A DNA stretch of 64,000 bases from an uncultured SAR116 cluster alpha proteobacterium (GTDB taxonomy: Bacteria; Pseudomonadota; Alphaproteobacteria; Puniceispirillales; Marisalimonadaceae): NCBI GenBank assembly GCA_902578805.1, contig CACHEH010000003.1, forward strand, positions 39,725 through 103,724, written 5' to 3'. Below the pieces are notes generated by a model, which saw nothing but the letters and a program-made list of their open reading frames with translations, was not told where the DNA came from and did no database searches. Shown piece after piece: positions 17,899 through 27,126 of this stretch. Position numbers and translations under genes: made by a program. Each line of letters opens with the position of its first letter. Position 1 is the stretch's first letter.

Positions 17899-19170
17899 TT
17901 AGGACGCGATCATCTCATTCCATTTTCTAACCATGTATTTATTTTCGTCCATGGTAGCATTCCAGCATGCGACACCGCCCATTCTTGCTTCGTAAGATCC
18001 GCCATCTCTTACTTCACCTTTAGAAGCTAATTTTTTACCTTCTGGACTCATAATGTCAGCCGTTGCAGGTTTACCCATCATCCAATAATCCCACTCATAA
18101 GCTTCCATATACTTCTTTGCAGTTGGAATAACGGCTGAATAGTAACCTTGACGATTTAAATAAGCACCAACCCAACCAGATAAATACCAATTTATAAATT
18201 CGTAGCAAATATCAGCTTGTCTTCCTTTTGTAGTAGAAGGTAATCCAAAACCTGCTGCCCATGCTCTGTAACCCTCTTTAAGGGGTTGATAGACACAAGG
18301 AATACCTTTTGTTCTAACTGCAGTAATCGCTGGTGACCACATTGATTGTATTACCACTTCACCAGAGGCCATTAGATTCACACTTTCGTTAAAATCACTC
18401 CAGAAAGCTCTAAATTGACCTGCTTTCTTTGCTTCTGTGAAAATTTTCATTGTTAAATCAATTTCTTTTTTAGTCATGTTTCCTTTATCAGGATACTTAT
18501 ACTCACCCATAGCTTCTACTACCATGGCAGCATCCATTATACCAATTGATGGTATATTCAAGATTGAAGCTTTTCCTTTAAATTCTGGATTTAACAGTTC
18601 GGCCCAACTACTAATTGGCCTTTTAATCAAATCAGGTCTTATACCTAAAGTATCAGCGTTATAAACAGTAGGAATTAATGTTACATATTGAGTTGGCTCT
18701 GAGGCGAATTCTTTTGATTTGGCACCTTTTAGGTACATAACCTTTTTTGGTGCTGTTCCTTGATCACCAATTTTCTTTCCTGCAACTTCACCTTTAGTAA
18801 AAGCAGTAGTTACGTTGTCCCATTCTTTAATTCTTTTGGTATCCATACCTAATAAATTTCCAGATGGTACCAACTTAGGCATACTAAAATATTCAGAATC
18901 AACAATATCGAAACTATTTGGTTGTGTAAAAATTGTCTTTACAACTTCATCAGTTGTTTTAACAATAAATTTTACTTTTATTCCAGTATCATCAAATAAT
19001 TTTTTTTGAACTGCATCACCCATATTCACAGCTGTTCCTAGATACCTAATGACCGGGGCGTCAGCAGCATGTATTGCTGGAAAACCTTTAAGCAGCCCTG
19101 CACCGGCGACCGCACCAATTGCTGCAGTCGAGGTCTTGAGCATATTTCGTCTTGTTAAACTTTTCTTCAT
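17899..19170 (-). CDS. Extracellular solute-binding protein, PotD/PotF type, Tat-exported
   Basis: A 423-residue periplasmic receptor of the polyamine-type ABC importer. The N-terminus carries a twin-arginine signal (SLTRRNMLKTS, then a hydrophobic AAIGAVAGAGLL stretch and cleavage near AIHAADA), so it is probably exported folded. I take the ATG at 19170 as the start. An upstream in-frame TTG at 19182 would put the GGAGG ribosome site (19176-19180) inside the gene, while that site sits five bases before the ATG. The permeases follow after a hairpin; the ATPase is encoded divergently. Confidence 0.9.
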   Translation of the reverse strand: MKKSLTRRNMLKTSTAAIGAVAGAGLLKGFPAIHAADAPVIRYLGTAVNMGDAVQKKLFDDTGIKVKFIVKTTDEVVKTIFTQPNSFDIVDSEYFSMPKLVPSGNLLGMDTKRIKEWDNVTTAFTKGEVAGKKIGDQGTAPKKVMYLKGAKSKEFASEPTQYVTLIPTVYNADTLGIRPDLIKRPISSWAELLNPEFKGKASILNIPSIGIMDAAMVVEAMGEYKYPDKGNMTKKEIDLTMKIFTEAKKAGQFRAFWSDFNESVNLMASGEVVIQSMWSPAITAVRTKGIPCVYQPLKEGYRAWAAGFGLPSTTKGRQADICYEFINWYLSGWVGAYLNRQGYYSAVIPTAKKYMEAYEWDYWMMGKPATADIMSPEGKKLASKGEVRDGGSYEARMGGVACWNATMDENKYMVRKWNEMIAS

Positions 19171-19285
19171 ATTAACCTCCAAATTTGTTAATGTTAAAGT
19201 TGTAAATTAAATATATTTGTAATAAAAATTAAATAAATTGGAAATGTATGTTGCATATATTTTATGCAATCAATTGTTTTTTTTA

Positions 19286-19312
19286 AAAATTGATTAAACT
19301 CTAATCAATTTT
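19286..19312. promoter_or_regulatory. Inverted repeat in divergent promoter region of the ABC importer
   Basis: An 11-bp perfect inverted repeat (AAAATTGATTA / TAATCAATTTT) with a 5-base spacer. It lies in the 182-base gap between the receptor gene (minus) and the ATPase gene (plus) and is a possible operator serving both directions. It could also be chance in A+T-rich DNA. Confidence 0.35.
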
Positions 19313-19352
19313 ATTTAAGAATTTAGTTTGAAGTAAAAAATAGGCAAAAAAA

Positions 19353-20339
19353 TTGAATAACCCAGAAAATTTAGAATTTGCGATTCTCACAAAAAAATAT
19401 GGAGAAACCATAGCCGTTGACAGTATAAATTTAAAAATACCAGCAGGAACATATTGTTGTTTTTTGGGTCCTTCAGGTTGTGGTAAAACCTCAACTCTTA
19501 GAATGATTGCTGGACATGAAGAAATATCAGGAGGTGACATTCTTTTAGGTTCAAGTATCATAAATGATTTACCCCCAGCAAAACGTGGGACTGCAATGAT
19601 GTTTCAAAACTATGCTCTTTTTCCACATTTATCTTGTCTGGACAATGTTGCTTTTGCATTAAAGATGCGTGGCATAAAAAAAAAAGAAAGATATGACAAA
19701 TCTTTAGAAATTCTCAAATTAGTTCAAATGGCAGATTATTCTAATAGATATCCTAACCAGCTATCAGGGGGACAACAGCAAAGAGTAGCTTTAGCGAGAG
19801 CCTTGATTACTAATCCTTCTATTTTACTTCTAGATGAACCTTTGTCTGCTTTAGACCCTTTTTTAAGAATAAAAATGAGAAGTGAATTAAAAACATTACA
19901 AAAAAAGCTGGGTATATCATTCATTCATGTTACTCATTCTCAAGATGAAGCAATGGCTTTAGCTGACATGATTGTTGTAATGAATAATGGTAAAATTGAA
20001 CAAGTAGGTGACCCTTATGAAGTTTTTAATAAGCCCAAAAACGAGTTTATTGCAAATTTTGTTGGAGGACACAATGTAATTTCAAAAAATAACAAATCTT
20101 ATTCAATCAGAATGGACCACATACGAATAATTAATAATATGAAATCAAAAGATTCATATCCAATGACTGTGAGTGAAATTGAATATCAAGGTCAAATTGT
20201 TAAAGTTACAGGTTTAACTAGAGATTTTGGACGATTAAGTTTATCCATAGGTGATGAGATTTTTTTAAAAAATAAATTTGATATTGACGATGAAATTTTT
20301 ATAAGTTGGGATAAAACAAAAGAAAATTCATTGGTTTAA
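19353..20339 (+). CDS. ABC transporter ATP-binding protein, PotA type
   Basis: A 328-residue cytoplasmic ATPase: Walker A GPSGCGKTS (about 38-46), Q-loop MMFQNYALFPHL, signature LSGGQQQRVALARAL, Walker B LLLDEPLSALDP and the switch histidine in HVTHSQDEA. A C-terminal extension after about residue 240 fits the TOBE region of PotA-like proteins. It starts at the TTG at 19353. It is divergent from the receptor and permease genes it must work with. The set is a complete polyamine-type importer split over two operons, next to xanthine dehydrogenase. Confidence 0.93.
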   Translation: MNNPENLEFAILTKKYGETIAVDSINLKIPAGTYCCFLGPSGCGKTSTLRMIAGHEEISGGDILLGSSIINDLPPAKRGTAMMFQNYALFPHLSCLDNVAFALKMRGIKKKERYDKSLEILKLVQMADYSNRYPNQLSGGQQQRVALARALITNPSILLLDEPLSALDPFLRIKMRSELKTLQKKLGISFIHVTHSQDEAMALADMIVVMNNGKIEQVGDPYEVFNKPKNEFIANFVGGHNVISKNNKSYSIRMDHIRIINNMKSKDSYPMTVSEIEYQGQIVKVTGLTRDFGRLSLSIGDEIFLKNKFDIDDEIFISWDKTKENSLV

Positions 20340-20418
20340 TCTTATTTATCTTTATTGATTTTTTTAAAAATTAGAAGTTATAATCTAAAAATAATTAATT
20401 CATCTGAGGAAATGGTCT

Positions 20419-21819
20419 TTGACTGATTCAAAAAAAATTATCTATATAAATAATAAAAAAGTAGAGGTTACAAATGTCTATCACGATATTACTTTGTTAG
20501 ATTGGTTGAGAAATTATCATAAAATAACTGGAACAAAAGAAGGTTGTGCTGAAGGAGATTGTGGGGCATGTTCAGTTATAATTAATAAAAAAAATAAAGA
20601 TGATTCAAAACCCATAAACTCGTGCTTAGTAAGATTAGGTCAAGTAATAGGTAGTAACATTACAACCATAGAAGGTTTAGGTTGTGATAAAAATCCTCAT
20701 CCATTGCAAATGGCTTTTTCAAATGAGTATGCTTCTCAATGTGGATATTGTACGCCAGGATTTATTATATCAGGTGTTAGTTTAATAAATTCTGGTAAAG
20801 TAGTTAATAATGATACAATAAATGATGCAATTTCAGGAAATTTATGTAGATGCACTGGTTACTCTCCAATAATAAAGGCAATTAAATCTGTATCAGATAG
20901 AAAAACAAAATTAAAAAAAGTTGAAATTATTAATAAAGAAAAAAAAGTTCGTTTCGGAAAAATTACTTATTTAAAGCCAAATAATTTAAAAGAGCTCAAA
21001 GATTATTTAGAAGTAAAGAGTTTTCAATTTATTGCAGGTGGCACAGATTTAAATCTTCAAAGACCAATCATAAACGAAAAAGAAAATAATATTATATGTT
21101 TAAGTTCCATTAAAGAGTTGAACTTCATCCAAAAATTTAAGGAAAAAATGGTTCTTGGAGGAGCGGTCACAATTGAAAATTTTCTTGATTCAGTTCGATC
21201 AAAAATGCCTGAATTAATAGAGATTCTTCAAAGGTTTGGATCACCTCAAATTAGAAATCAAGGAACAATTGGAGGAAATTTATGCACGTCAAGTCCAATT
21301 GGAGATTTAGCCCCATTATTAATGGTTTTAAATTCTGATATAAATGTGTTTGGAAAGAATGGTATTAAAAAAACAAACATAAAAAAGTTTTTTAAGGGTT
21401 ACCGAAAAAATATTTTGAAAAAAGATGAAATAATTTTATCTATTGAAATACCTTATCCAAACAAAAAAAATAAAATTTTTTCCTGGAAGCTGTCTAAACG
21501 ATATGATCAGGATATATCAACTATTTCTCTTGCCATAAATGTACAAACTCAAAAGAATATAATAAAAGAAATACAAATGGCTGCAGGAGGCGTGGCAGCA
21601 ACACCAAAGAGTCTTGACAAATTATGTAAATCAATGCTTGAAAAAAAATTAGATGATGCAATAGATTTTGCAACTGAAAATTTAGATAAATTTATCCAAC
21701 CAATCTCAGATTTAAGGGGTTCAAGTCATTATAGATTAGAGGCAATGAAGGGACTGTTTAGAAGATTACAAATTTGTTTAATGCAAGATAAAGAAAGCTT
21801 ATCAATAATGGAAGTTTAA
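20419..21819 (+). CDS. xdhA: Xanthine dehydrogenase small subunit (2Fe-2S and FAD domains)
   Basis: A 466-residue electron-transfer subunit of xanthine dehydrogenase, which oxidises hypoxanthine and xanthine to urate. Plant-type 2Fe-2S ligands are C43, C48, C51 and C69; the second cluster uses C108, C111, C143 and C145 (CGYCTPG, GNLCRCTGY). The FAD domain follows, with FIAGGTDLNL and the GTIGGNLCTSSPIGDLAP segment. The start is the TTG at 20419, eight bases after GAGGA; the nearby ATG at 20412 is out of frame. It is followed after two bases by the large subunit. Confidence 0.95.
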   Translation: MTDSKKIIYINNKKVEVTNVYHDITLLDWLRNYHKITGTKEGCAEGDCGACSVIINKKNKDDSKPINSCLVRLGQVIGSNITTIEGLGCDKNPHPLQMAFSNEYASQCGYCTPGFIISGVSLINSGKVVNNDTINDAISGNLCRCTGYSPIIKAIKSVSDRKTKLKKVEIINKEKKVRFGKITYLKPNNLKELKDYLEVKSFQFIAGGTDLNLQRPIINEKENNIICLSSIKELNFIQKFKEKMVLGGAVTIENFLDSVRSKMPELIEILQRFGSPQIRNQGTIGGNLCTSSPIGDLAPLLMVLNSDINVFGKNGIKKTNIKKFFKGYRKNILKKDEIILSIEIPYPNKKNKIFSWKLSKRYDQDISTISLAINVQTQKNIIKEIQMAAGGVAATPKSLDKLCKSMLEKKLDDAIDFATENLDKFIQPISDLRGSSHYRLEAMKGLFRRLQICLMQDKESLSIMEV

Positions 21820-21821
21820 GA

Positions 21822-24113
21822 ATGAATAATTTAAATAAAATTCCAATTCACGATTCTTCTTTAAGGCACTCCACTGGTCAGGCTATTTATATAGATGATA
21901 TGCCTGAGCAAGAAAATTTATTGCATGGGGCTCCCGTTCTATCAAAAGTTGCATGTGGAAAAATAAAAAAAATTAATTTTGATAAACTAAAAGATCTACC
22001 ATTTTTTACAAAAATAATAACAGCAAAAGACATTCCTGGCGAAAATGAGATTGGTCCTATCAAAAATGGTGAGCCTATTCTAGCGGACGATTTTTTTTCA
22101 TATTTAGGCCAACCAGTCGCAATTGTTTTAGCAAAAACACATCAAGAAGCTATTTATGCGAGCAGCTTAGTTGAAATTGAACTGGAGTTTAAAAATAAAC
22201 CTATTCTTAATTTAGATGACGCTTATGAACAAAAATCTTTTTTAGAAGATCCAATGATTTTAGAAAAAGGCAACATAAAAAAAGATATGTCTAAATCAAA
22301 TTATACTTTATCTGGTGATTTTGAAATTGGTGGACAAGATCACTTTTATTTAGAAACTCATGTTGCCATAACTTTTCCTGGAGAAAATGACGAATACGTT
22401 GTTTGGTCAAGTACTCAGCATCCTACTGAGGTTCAACACGGTGTTGGAAAGGTGTTAAATATTCCATCAGCTAAAATTGATAGTAAAGTTAGAAGGTTAG
22501 GAGGTGGATTCGGCGGAAAAGAGAGCCAAGCAACTATTTTTGCAGCAATGTCTGCTTTGGGAGCTTATTTAACACAAAAACCTGTAAAGATACGTCTTAA
22601 CAGACATATTGATATGACAGCTTCAGGAAAAAGACATGACTTTAAAATATATTACACCGTAGGATTTGCAGTTACTGGCAAGGTTCTGGCCTTGGATATA
22701 AAACTTTTAAGTAATGGTGGTAATGTTTTAGACCTTTCGGGGCCTGTAATGACAAGAGCTTTAACTCATCTTGATAATTGTTACTTTATAAAGTCACTAA
22801 AAGCTATTGGGTATGTGTGTAAAACCAATACAGTTTCAAATACAGCCTTTAGAGGTTTTGGTGGTCCACAGGGAATGTTGACTATTGAAAATATACTTTA
22901 TTCAGTTAGTCAATATTTACAAAAGCCAATAGATGAAATTCGTGAAATCAATTATTATTCAAGATTAAATGGTCTTAAAACACCATATGGTCAAATTGTT
23001 AAACATCCTAGGATTGAGAGGGTTTTACAAGAAATATACAAGATAAGTGACTATAAGAAAAGAATAAGAAATATTAAAGAATTTAACTTAAATCAAAAAA
23101 ATAATAATTTACCCTTCAGAAAAGGTATAGCATTAATGCCTGCAAAATTTGGTATTTCATTTAATAAACCATCATTAAATCAAGGAGGAGCGTTAGTCCA
23201 TGTATACTCTGATGGATCAATAAGATTAAATCACGGTGGGACTGAGATGGGCCAAGGGTTATTCATTAAAGTTGCCCAAGTAGTTGCTAAATGTTTTAAG
23301 GTTCCTCTTGAACAAATTCATATTACTTCAACAAATACTGCAGAAGTACCAAACACCTCAGCCACAGCAGCCTCCTCTGGTTCAGATTTAAATGGAATGG
23401 CTGCATGGAACGCATCCAATGTTATAAAAAACAGAATGATCGACCATGCTGCAAAATTATTTAAAAAAAATAAAAAAGATATTGTTCTTAGTGAAGGTAG
23501 AATTATTTGTGGTAACAGAAGTTTGTCTTTTTCTGAGTTAGCATTTTCCTGTTGGGAAAATCGAATTTCTTTATCTTCTACAGGTTACTATAAAACTCCC
23601 AAAATTTCATGGGATCAAGGTAAGTTGAGGGGTCATCCTTATTTTTATTTTACATGGGGAGCTGCAATTTCTGAGGCCTTATTAGATATAAATACCGGAG
23701 AGAGTAGAATACTAAGAGCTGATATTGTTCAAGATTGTGGAAATTCTCTTAATGAAAATATTGATATCGGTCAAATTGAAGGAGGTTTTATTCAAGGTTT
23801 GGGGTGGTTGACATGTGAAGAATTGTGTTTTTCCAAAGAAGGAAAATTACTTACAACTGGGCCGTCTACATATAAATTACCTGGGAGTAGAGATATTCCT
23901 CAAATCTTCAATGTTAAATTACTAGAAAAAGCAGATAATGAAGAAAAAACCATCTTTAGATCAAAAGCTGTCGGTGAGCCGCCTCTACTACTTGCAATTT
24001 CTCATTTTCTGGCGCTGAAAGAAGCAATCAGGGCTTCTTCAACAAATTCAAGACCTGAGCTTCTTAATTCTCCAGCTACTCCATCTGAAATTTTGAAAGT
24101 CTTAAAAGTTTAG
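21822..24113 (+). CDS. xdhB: Xanthine dehydrogenase molybdopterin-binding subunit
   Basis: A 763-residue catalytic subunit binding the molybdenum cofactor. Seen: WSSTQHPTEVQHGVG, the glycine-rich RRLGGGFGGKES, TAFRGFGGPQGML, GTEMGQGLFIKVAQ and the C-terminal AVGEPPLLLA, whose glutamate is the family's catalytic base. It pairs with the small subunit two bases upstream. Hydroxylation of hypoxanthine or xanthine at the Mo centre gives urate, the substrate of PuuD encoded 4 kb away. The cofactor-insertion gene xdhC is not in the window. Confidence 0.95.
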   Translation: MNNLNKIPIHDSSLRHSTGQAIYIDDMPEQENLLHGAPVLSKVACGKIKKINFDKLKDLPFFTKIITAKDIPGENEIGPIKNGEPILADDFFSYLGQPVAIVLAKTHQEAIYASSLVEIELEFKNKPILNLDDAYEQKSFLEDPMILEKGNIKKDMSKSNYTLSGDFEIGGQDHFYLETHVAITFPGENDEYVVWSSTQHPTEVQHGVGKVLNIPSAKIDSKVRRLGGGFGGKESQATIFAAMSALGAYLTQKPVKIRLNRHIDMTASGKRHDFKIYYTVGFAVTGKVLALDIKLLSNGGNVLDLSGPVMTRALTHLDNCYFIKSLKAIGYVCKTNTVSNTAFRGFGGPQGMLTIENILYSVSQYLQKPIDEIREINYYSRLNGLKTPYGQIVKHPRIERVLQEIYKISDYKKRIRNIKEFNLNQKNNNLPFRKGIALMPAKFGISFNKPSLNQGGALVHVYSDGSIRLNHGGTEMGQGLFIKVAQVVAKCFKVPLEQIHITSTNTAEVPNTSATAASSGSDLNGMAAWNASNVIKNRMIDHAAKLFKKNKKDIVLSEGRIICGNRSLSFSELAFSCWENRISLSSTGYYKTPKISWDQGKLRGHPYFYFTWGAAISEALLDINTGESRILRADIVQDCGNSLNENIDIGQIEGGFIQGLGWLTCEELCFSKEGKLLTTGPSTYKLPGSRDIPQIFNVKLLEKADNEEKTIFRSKAVGEPPLLLAISHFLALKEAIRASSTNSRPELLNSPATPSEILKVLKV

Positions 24114-24251
24114 TAATCAACAATATCTTCTCTAACAAACGCTTCTTTTGGAATTCGTGAAAATTTTAATCTTCATCTCTACTATAATTATATATTTAAA
24201 AGTTTGATAAATATTGTTACATTACAACACAAAAAATTTTCGAGCTTTAGT

Positions 24252-25610
24252 ATGAAAATAGTAAATTTATTAATTAAAAATGCTCAAATAATTGCAACAA
24301 TGGATGACGAAAGAAAAGAAATATCTAACAAATCTATTTATTGTGAAAATGGCAAAATTATTGACATCGGAGATCTTGAAAATTTCAATTATAATCCTGG
24401 ATTAATAATTGATGCACATGAAATGGTTGTTATACCTGGTTTGGTAAATACTCATCATCATTTATTTCAAAATTTGACACGCTGTTATCCTGGCTCCCAA
24501 AATGAGTCACTATTTGGATGGCTTACAAATTTATATCCTATTTGGAGTAAAATATTACCCTCTGATATTTATATTTCAACTTTAATTGGATTATCTGAAA
24601 TGGTTATTAGTGGGTGTACTACTTCTAGTGATCATCTATACCTCTTTCCAAATGGATCAAAGCTTGAAAATCAGATTGAAGCAGCAAGTGAGGTTGGTTG
24701 TAGATTTCACGCTACTAGAGGCTCAATGAGCATAGGTGTTAGTAAGGGAGGACTTCCGCCAGACACACTTACTGAAAACGAAAACTCAATTATAAAAGAT
24801 TGCCAAAGAGTTATTGAAAATTTTCATGATTCTTCTAAATTTTCAATGTTAAAAATTGCTTTAGCACCATGTTCTCCATTTAGCGTTAGTCAAGATTTGA
24901 TGAAGGAAACTGCTAAGTTAGCTAGAAATTACTCAGTTAGTATGCATACTCATTTAGCAGAAAATAACGAAGATATTATTTATACCAAACAAAATTTTGG
25001 TAGGACCCCAGGTGAGTATATTGAAGACTTAGGGTGGGTTGGAGATGATGTTTGGCATGCTCATTGTGTAAAATTAAATGAAGATGAAATTGAATTATTT
25101 TCTAGAACAGGTACTGGTATTGCTCATTGTCCTTGTTCAAACATGAGGTTAGCAAGTGGGATAGCTCCTTTGAGAACGTGGATAGATAAAGGTGTGAAAG
25201 TAGGGTTAGGTGTAGACGGTTCAAGTTCAAATGATAGTGGATATCTTTTAAATGAAGCTCGCCAAGCGATGTTGTTACAGAGAGTAAACTTAGGTGCTAA
25301 TAAATTTTCACCAAGAGAAGCATTATTTACTGCAACAAGGGGTGGTGCAGAAGTATTAAATAGAAATGATATTGGTCAGATTTCTATTGGTAAAGCTGCA
25401 GATTTTGCAATATATGATTTGAATAAAATTGCTATGTCTGGAGCTTGGAGTGACCCTTTGGCAGCTTTAGTATTATGCACCCCTGCTAAAACTGCTTACA
25501 CTATTTGCAATGGAGAGGTAATATCTCAAAATGGTCATTTAAATAATTTTGATCTTAATTTATCTTTAGAAAAACATAAGGTTGCGTCAAAAAGATTGCT
25601 GGATTTATAG
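24252..25610 (+). CDS. 8-oxoguanine deaminase/guanine deaminase-like amidohydrolase
   Basis: A 452-residue metal-dependent amidohydrolase of the AtzB/8-oxoguanine deaminase group. Metal and catalytic motifs: NTHHHLFQNLT, SMHTHLAEN, HAHCVKLNEDE, GIAHCPCSNMRLASG and GLGVDGSSSND. It would deaminate 8-oxoguanine (to urate) or guanine (to xanthine), both feeding the pathway here. I prefer the ATG at 24252 because family members begin with LLIKNAQIIATMDDER; an in-frame TTG at 24204 would add 16 residues without obvious similarity. The C-terminus overlaps the convergent allA gene by six bases. Confidence 0.85.
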   Translation: MKIVNLLIKNAQIIATMDDERKEISNKSIYCENGKIIDIGDLENFNYNPGLIIDAHEMVVIPGLVNTHHHLFQNLTRCYPGSQNESLFGWLTNLYPIWSKILPSDIYISTLIGLSEMVISGCTTSSDHLYLFPNGSKLENQIEAASEVGCRFHATRGSMSIGVSKGGLPPDTLTENENSIIKDCQRVIENFHDSSKFSMLKIALAPCSPFSVSQDLMKETAKLARNYSVSMHTHLAENNEDIIYTKQNFGRTPGEYIEDLGWVGDDVWHAHCVKLNEDEIELFSRTGTGIAHCPCSNMRLASGIAPLRTWIDKGVKVGLGVDGSSSNDSGYLLNEARQAMLLQRVNLGANKFSPREALFTATRGGAEVLNRNDIGQISIGKAADFAIYDLNKIAMSGAWSDPLAALVLCTPAKTAYTICNGEVISQNGHLNNFDLNLSLEKHKVASKRLLDL

Positions 25611-26117
25611 AGTTATGTGTCTAGTTTCATTATCTGTGAAATGATATTCTTTTAAATTAATATAAGTATCTTCTTGATCATTTATTCTATCAATCACCCA
25701 AAAATCTTGTTTCTTTTTAACTAAAAGAGGGTGGTGCCAAACATTTTTATTGTATGTAACACCAGTATCCCCGTTAACATGGAAACATCTTAAAGTATCT
25801 AAATTTGGTAATTCATTTTTTTCCTCACTAACAACTATTAACCAATCATAATCTTGAATTGGTAGAAAACTTTGTGAGGCAACAGGATGTTTTTCCATAA
25901 TCTTTATTTCTATAGGAAGTTTTCTTGGTAAACCAGAAAAGATAGAAATACCTGAATTTCCATCTTTACTTTCTAAATCTAACTTTGAAATGTTATGATA
26001 TCTAGTAGTAGTTCCTTGATTGATAGAGCGCAATTCTGATGCATTTTTCTTTTCTAAAACATTCCCAAATCTAGAAAAAATATTAGAATCTAATTTTTCA
26101 ATTGGAATATTATTCAT
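25605..26117 (-). CDS. allA: Ureidoglycolate lyase
   Basis: A 170-residue cupin-fold enzyme that splits ureidoglycolate to glyoxylate and urea. Family traits are the N-terminal NIFSRFGNVLE, HPVASQSFLPI in the middle, and the C-terminal NKNVWHHPLLVKKKQDFWVIDR, in which the histidines and WVIDR are typical. It lies one base after the allantoicase gene, the preceding step in the pathway, at the end of the minus-strand urate operon. Confidence 0.92.
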   Translation of the reverse strand: MNNIPIEKLDSNIFSRFGNVLEKKNASELRSINQGTTTRYHNISKLDLESKDGNSGISIFSGLPRKLPIEIKIMEKHPVASQSFLPIQDYDWLIVVSEEKNELPNLDTLRCFHVNGDTGVTYNKNVWHHPLLVKKKQDFWVIDRINDQEDTYINLKEYHFTDNETRHITL

Positions 26118-26118
26118 T

Positions 26119-27111
26119 TTATAATTTTAAACCAAAAATTCTTAATCTTGATACTCCTCCGTCAGGATAAATATTTAATCTAACATGAGTGACACCTTTA
26201 ATTGACACATCATTAACTTCGTAATTATGTATATTGTCTGCTTGAAGTTTTGATTTATCCAAGATGTATTTCCAGTTATGTGAGTCATTAATCACTTCTT
26301 CTAACACTTTGTTTTTGTCAGAGTTTGAGACTTGCACTGATGCTTGATCTGGATAATTTCCTTTAAAATGAGCAGTATCTATTTCAATTTTTTTAATCAG
26401 ACCCTTGGTTGCTAATTTAATTATAATCCAGTCATTACCGGGTTCTCTTCTCCTTCTAGTTTCCCATCCATCACCCATTGTTTTTCCTCTTCCATGAGAT
26501 AGAAGAGCAGATACGTCACCATAATGAGCATTATTATAAGCAACAATAGAACCACCTAATTTTAAAGATGATAATTCAATTAGATCATTTTTATTATCAT
26601 AATTCTCCCAATTAAGTTTTACTTCACCAAATAATCTTAATCTTGCAACTCCTCCGTCAGGAAAAATTTGTAATTTTATGTAATTAACTTTTGTTTTTGA
26701 TTCAATTTTAAATTTATTACCGGAATCACCTTTTAAAGATGTTTTAGAGAGTATTTCAATCCAGTCTGAGTCTTTGCTAGGTTTTTGATCACTATATAGA
26801 CCTTCAATTGAAGCAAAAGGAGGAAAATTTCCGGTAAAAAAACTTGTATCAATATCTATCTCAGTAATAATTCCTGGAGATCCTAATTCTATTATAGCCC
26901 AATCATTGCCACCATCTCTTCTTCTTTTACTCTCCCATCCATCCATCCACTTTCCATGCTCATCATACTTATCTTCAATAAAGACTGGCTTTTTGTCATC
27001 TAGCATACGAGAAGCTTCACCAAAAAAATCATCAGAAACTTCAATTATTTTTGTACCAATTTTTGGAGAAGCTAGATTAGTTAAATTTTGATTTATATTG
27101 TTAGTGCTCAT
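26119..27111 (-). CDS. alc: Allantoicase
   Basis: A 330-residue protein made of two similar jelly-roll allantoicase domains, visible as repeated blocks: KWMDGWESKRRRDGGNDWAI with a later IDIDTSFFTGNFPPFASIEG, and MGDGWETRRRREPGNDWIII with IEIDTAHFKGNYPDQASVQV. Each domain ends in a RLRLFG or RLRIFG strand. It hydrolyses allantoate to ureidoglycolate and urea, feeding the ureidoglycolate lyase encoded next. Length and architecture match the family. Confidence 0.95.
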   Translation of the reverse strand: MSTNNINQNLTNLASPKIGTKIIEVSDDFFGEASRMLDDKKPVFIEDKYDEHGKWMDGWESKRRRDGGNDWAIIELGSPGIITEIDIDTSFFTGNFPPFASIEGLYSDQKPSKDSDWIEILSKTSLKGDSGNKFKIESKTKVNYIKLQIFPDGGVARLRLFGEVKLNWENYDNKNDLIELSSLKLGGSIVAYNNAHYGDVSALLSHGRGKTMGDGWETRRRREPGNDWIIIKLATKGLIKKIEIDTAHFKGNYPDQASVQVSNSDKNKVLEEVINDSHNWKYILDKSKLQADNIHNYEVNDVSIKGVTHVRLNIYPDGGVSRLRIFGLKL

Positions 27112-27126
27112 TTTTTTCCTATTTAT

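Noticed and set aside
19301..19561. Minus-strand 86-codon frame opposite the PotA-type ATPase start
   Set aside because: Antisense to the Walker A region of a clear ABC ATPase, with composition mirroring it; no independent support.
24114..24251. Remnant gene between xdhB and the amidohydrolase
   Set aside because: Translation in all frames gives no recognisable segment; the in-frame TTG extension at 24204 has no similarity to the family and is best read as leader.
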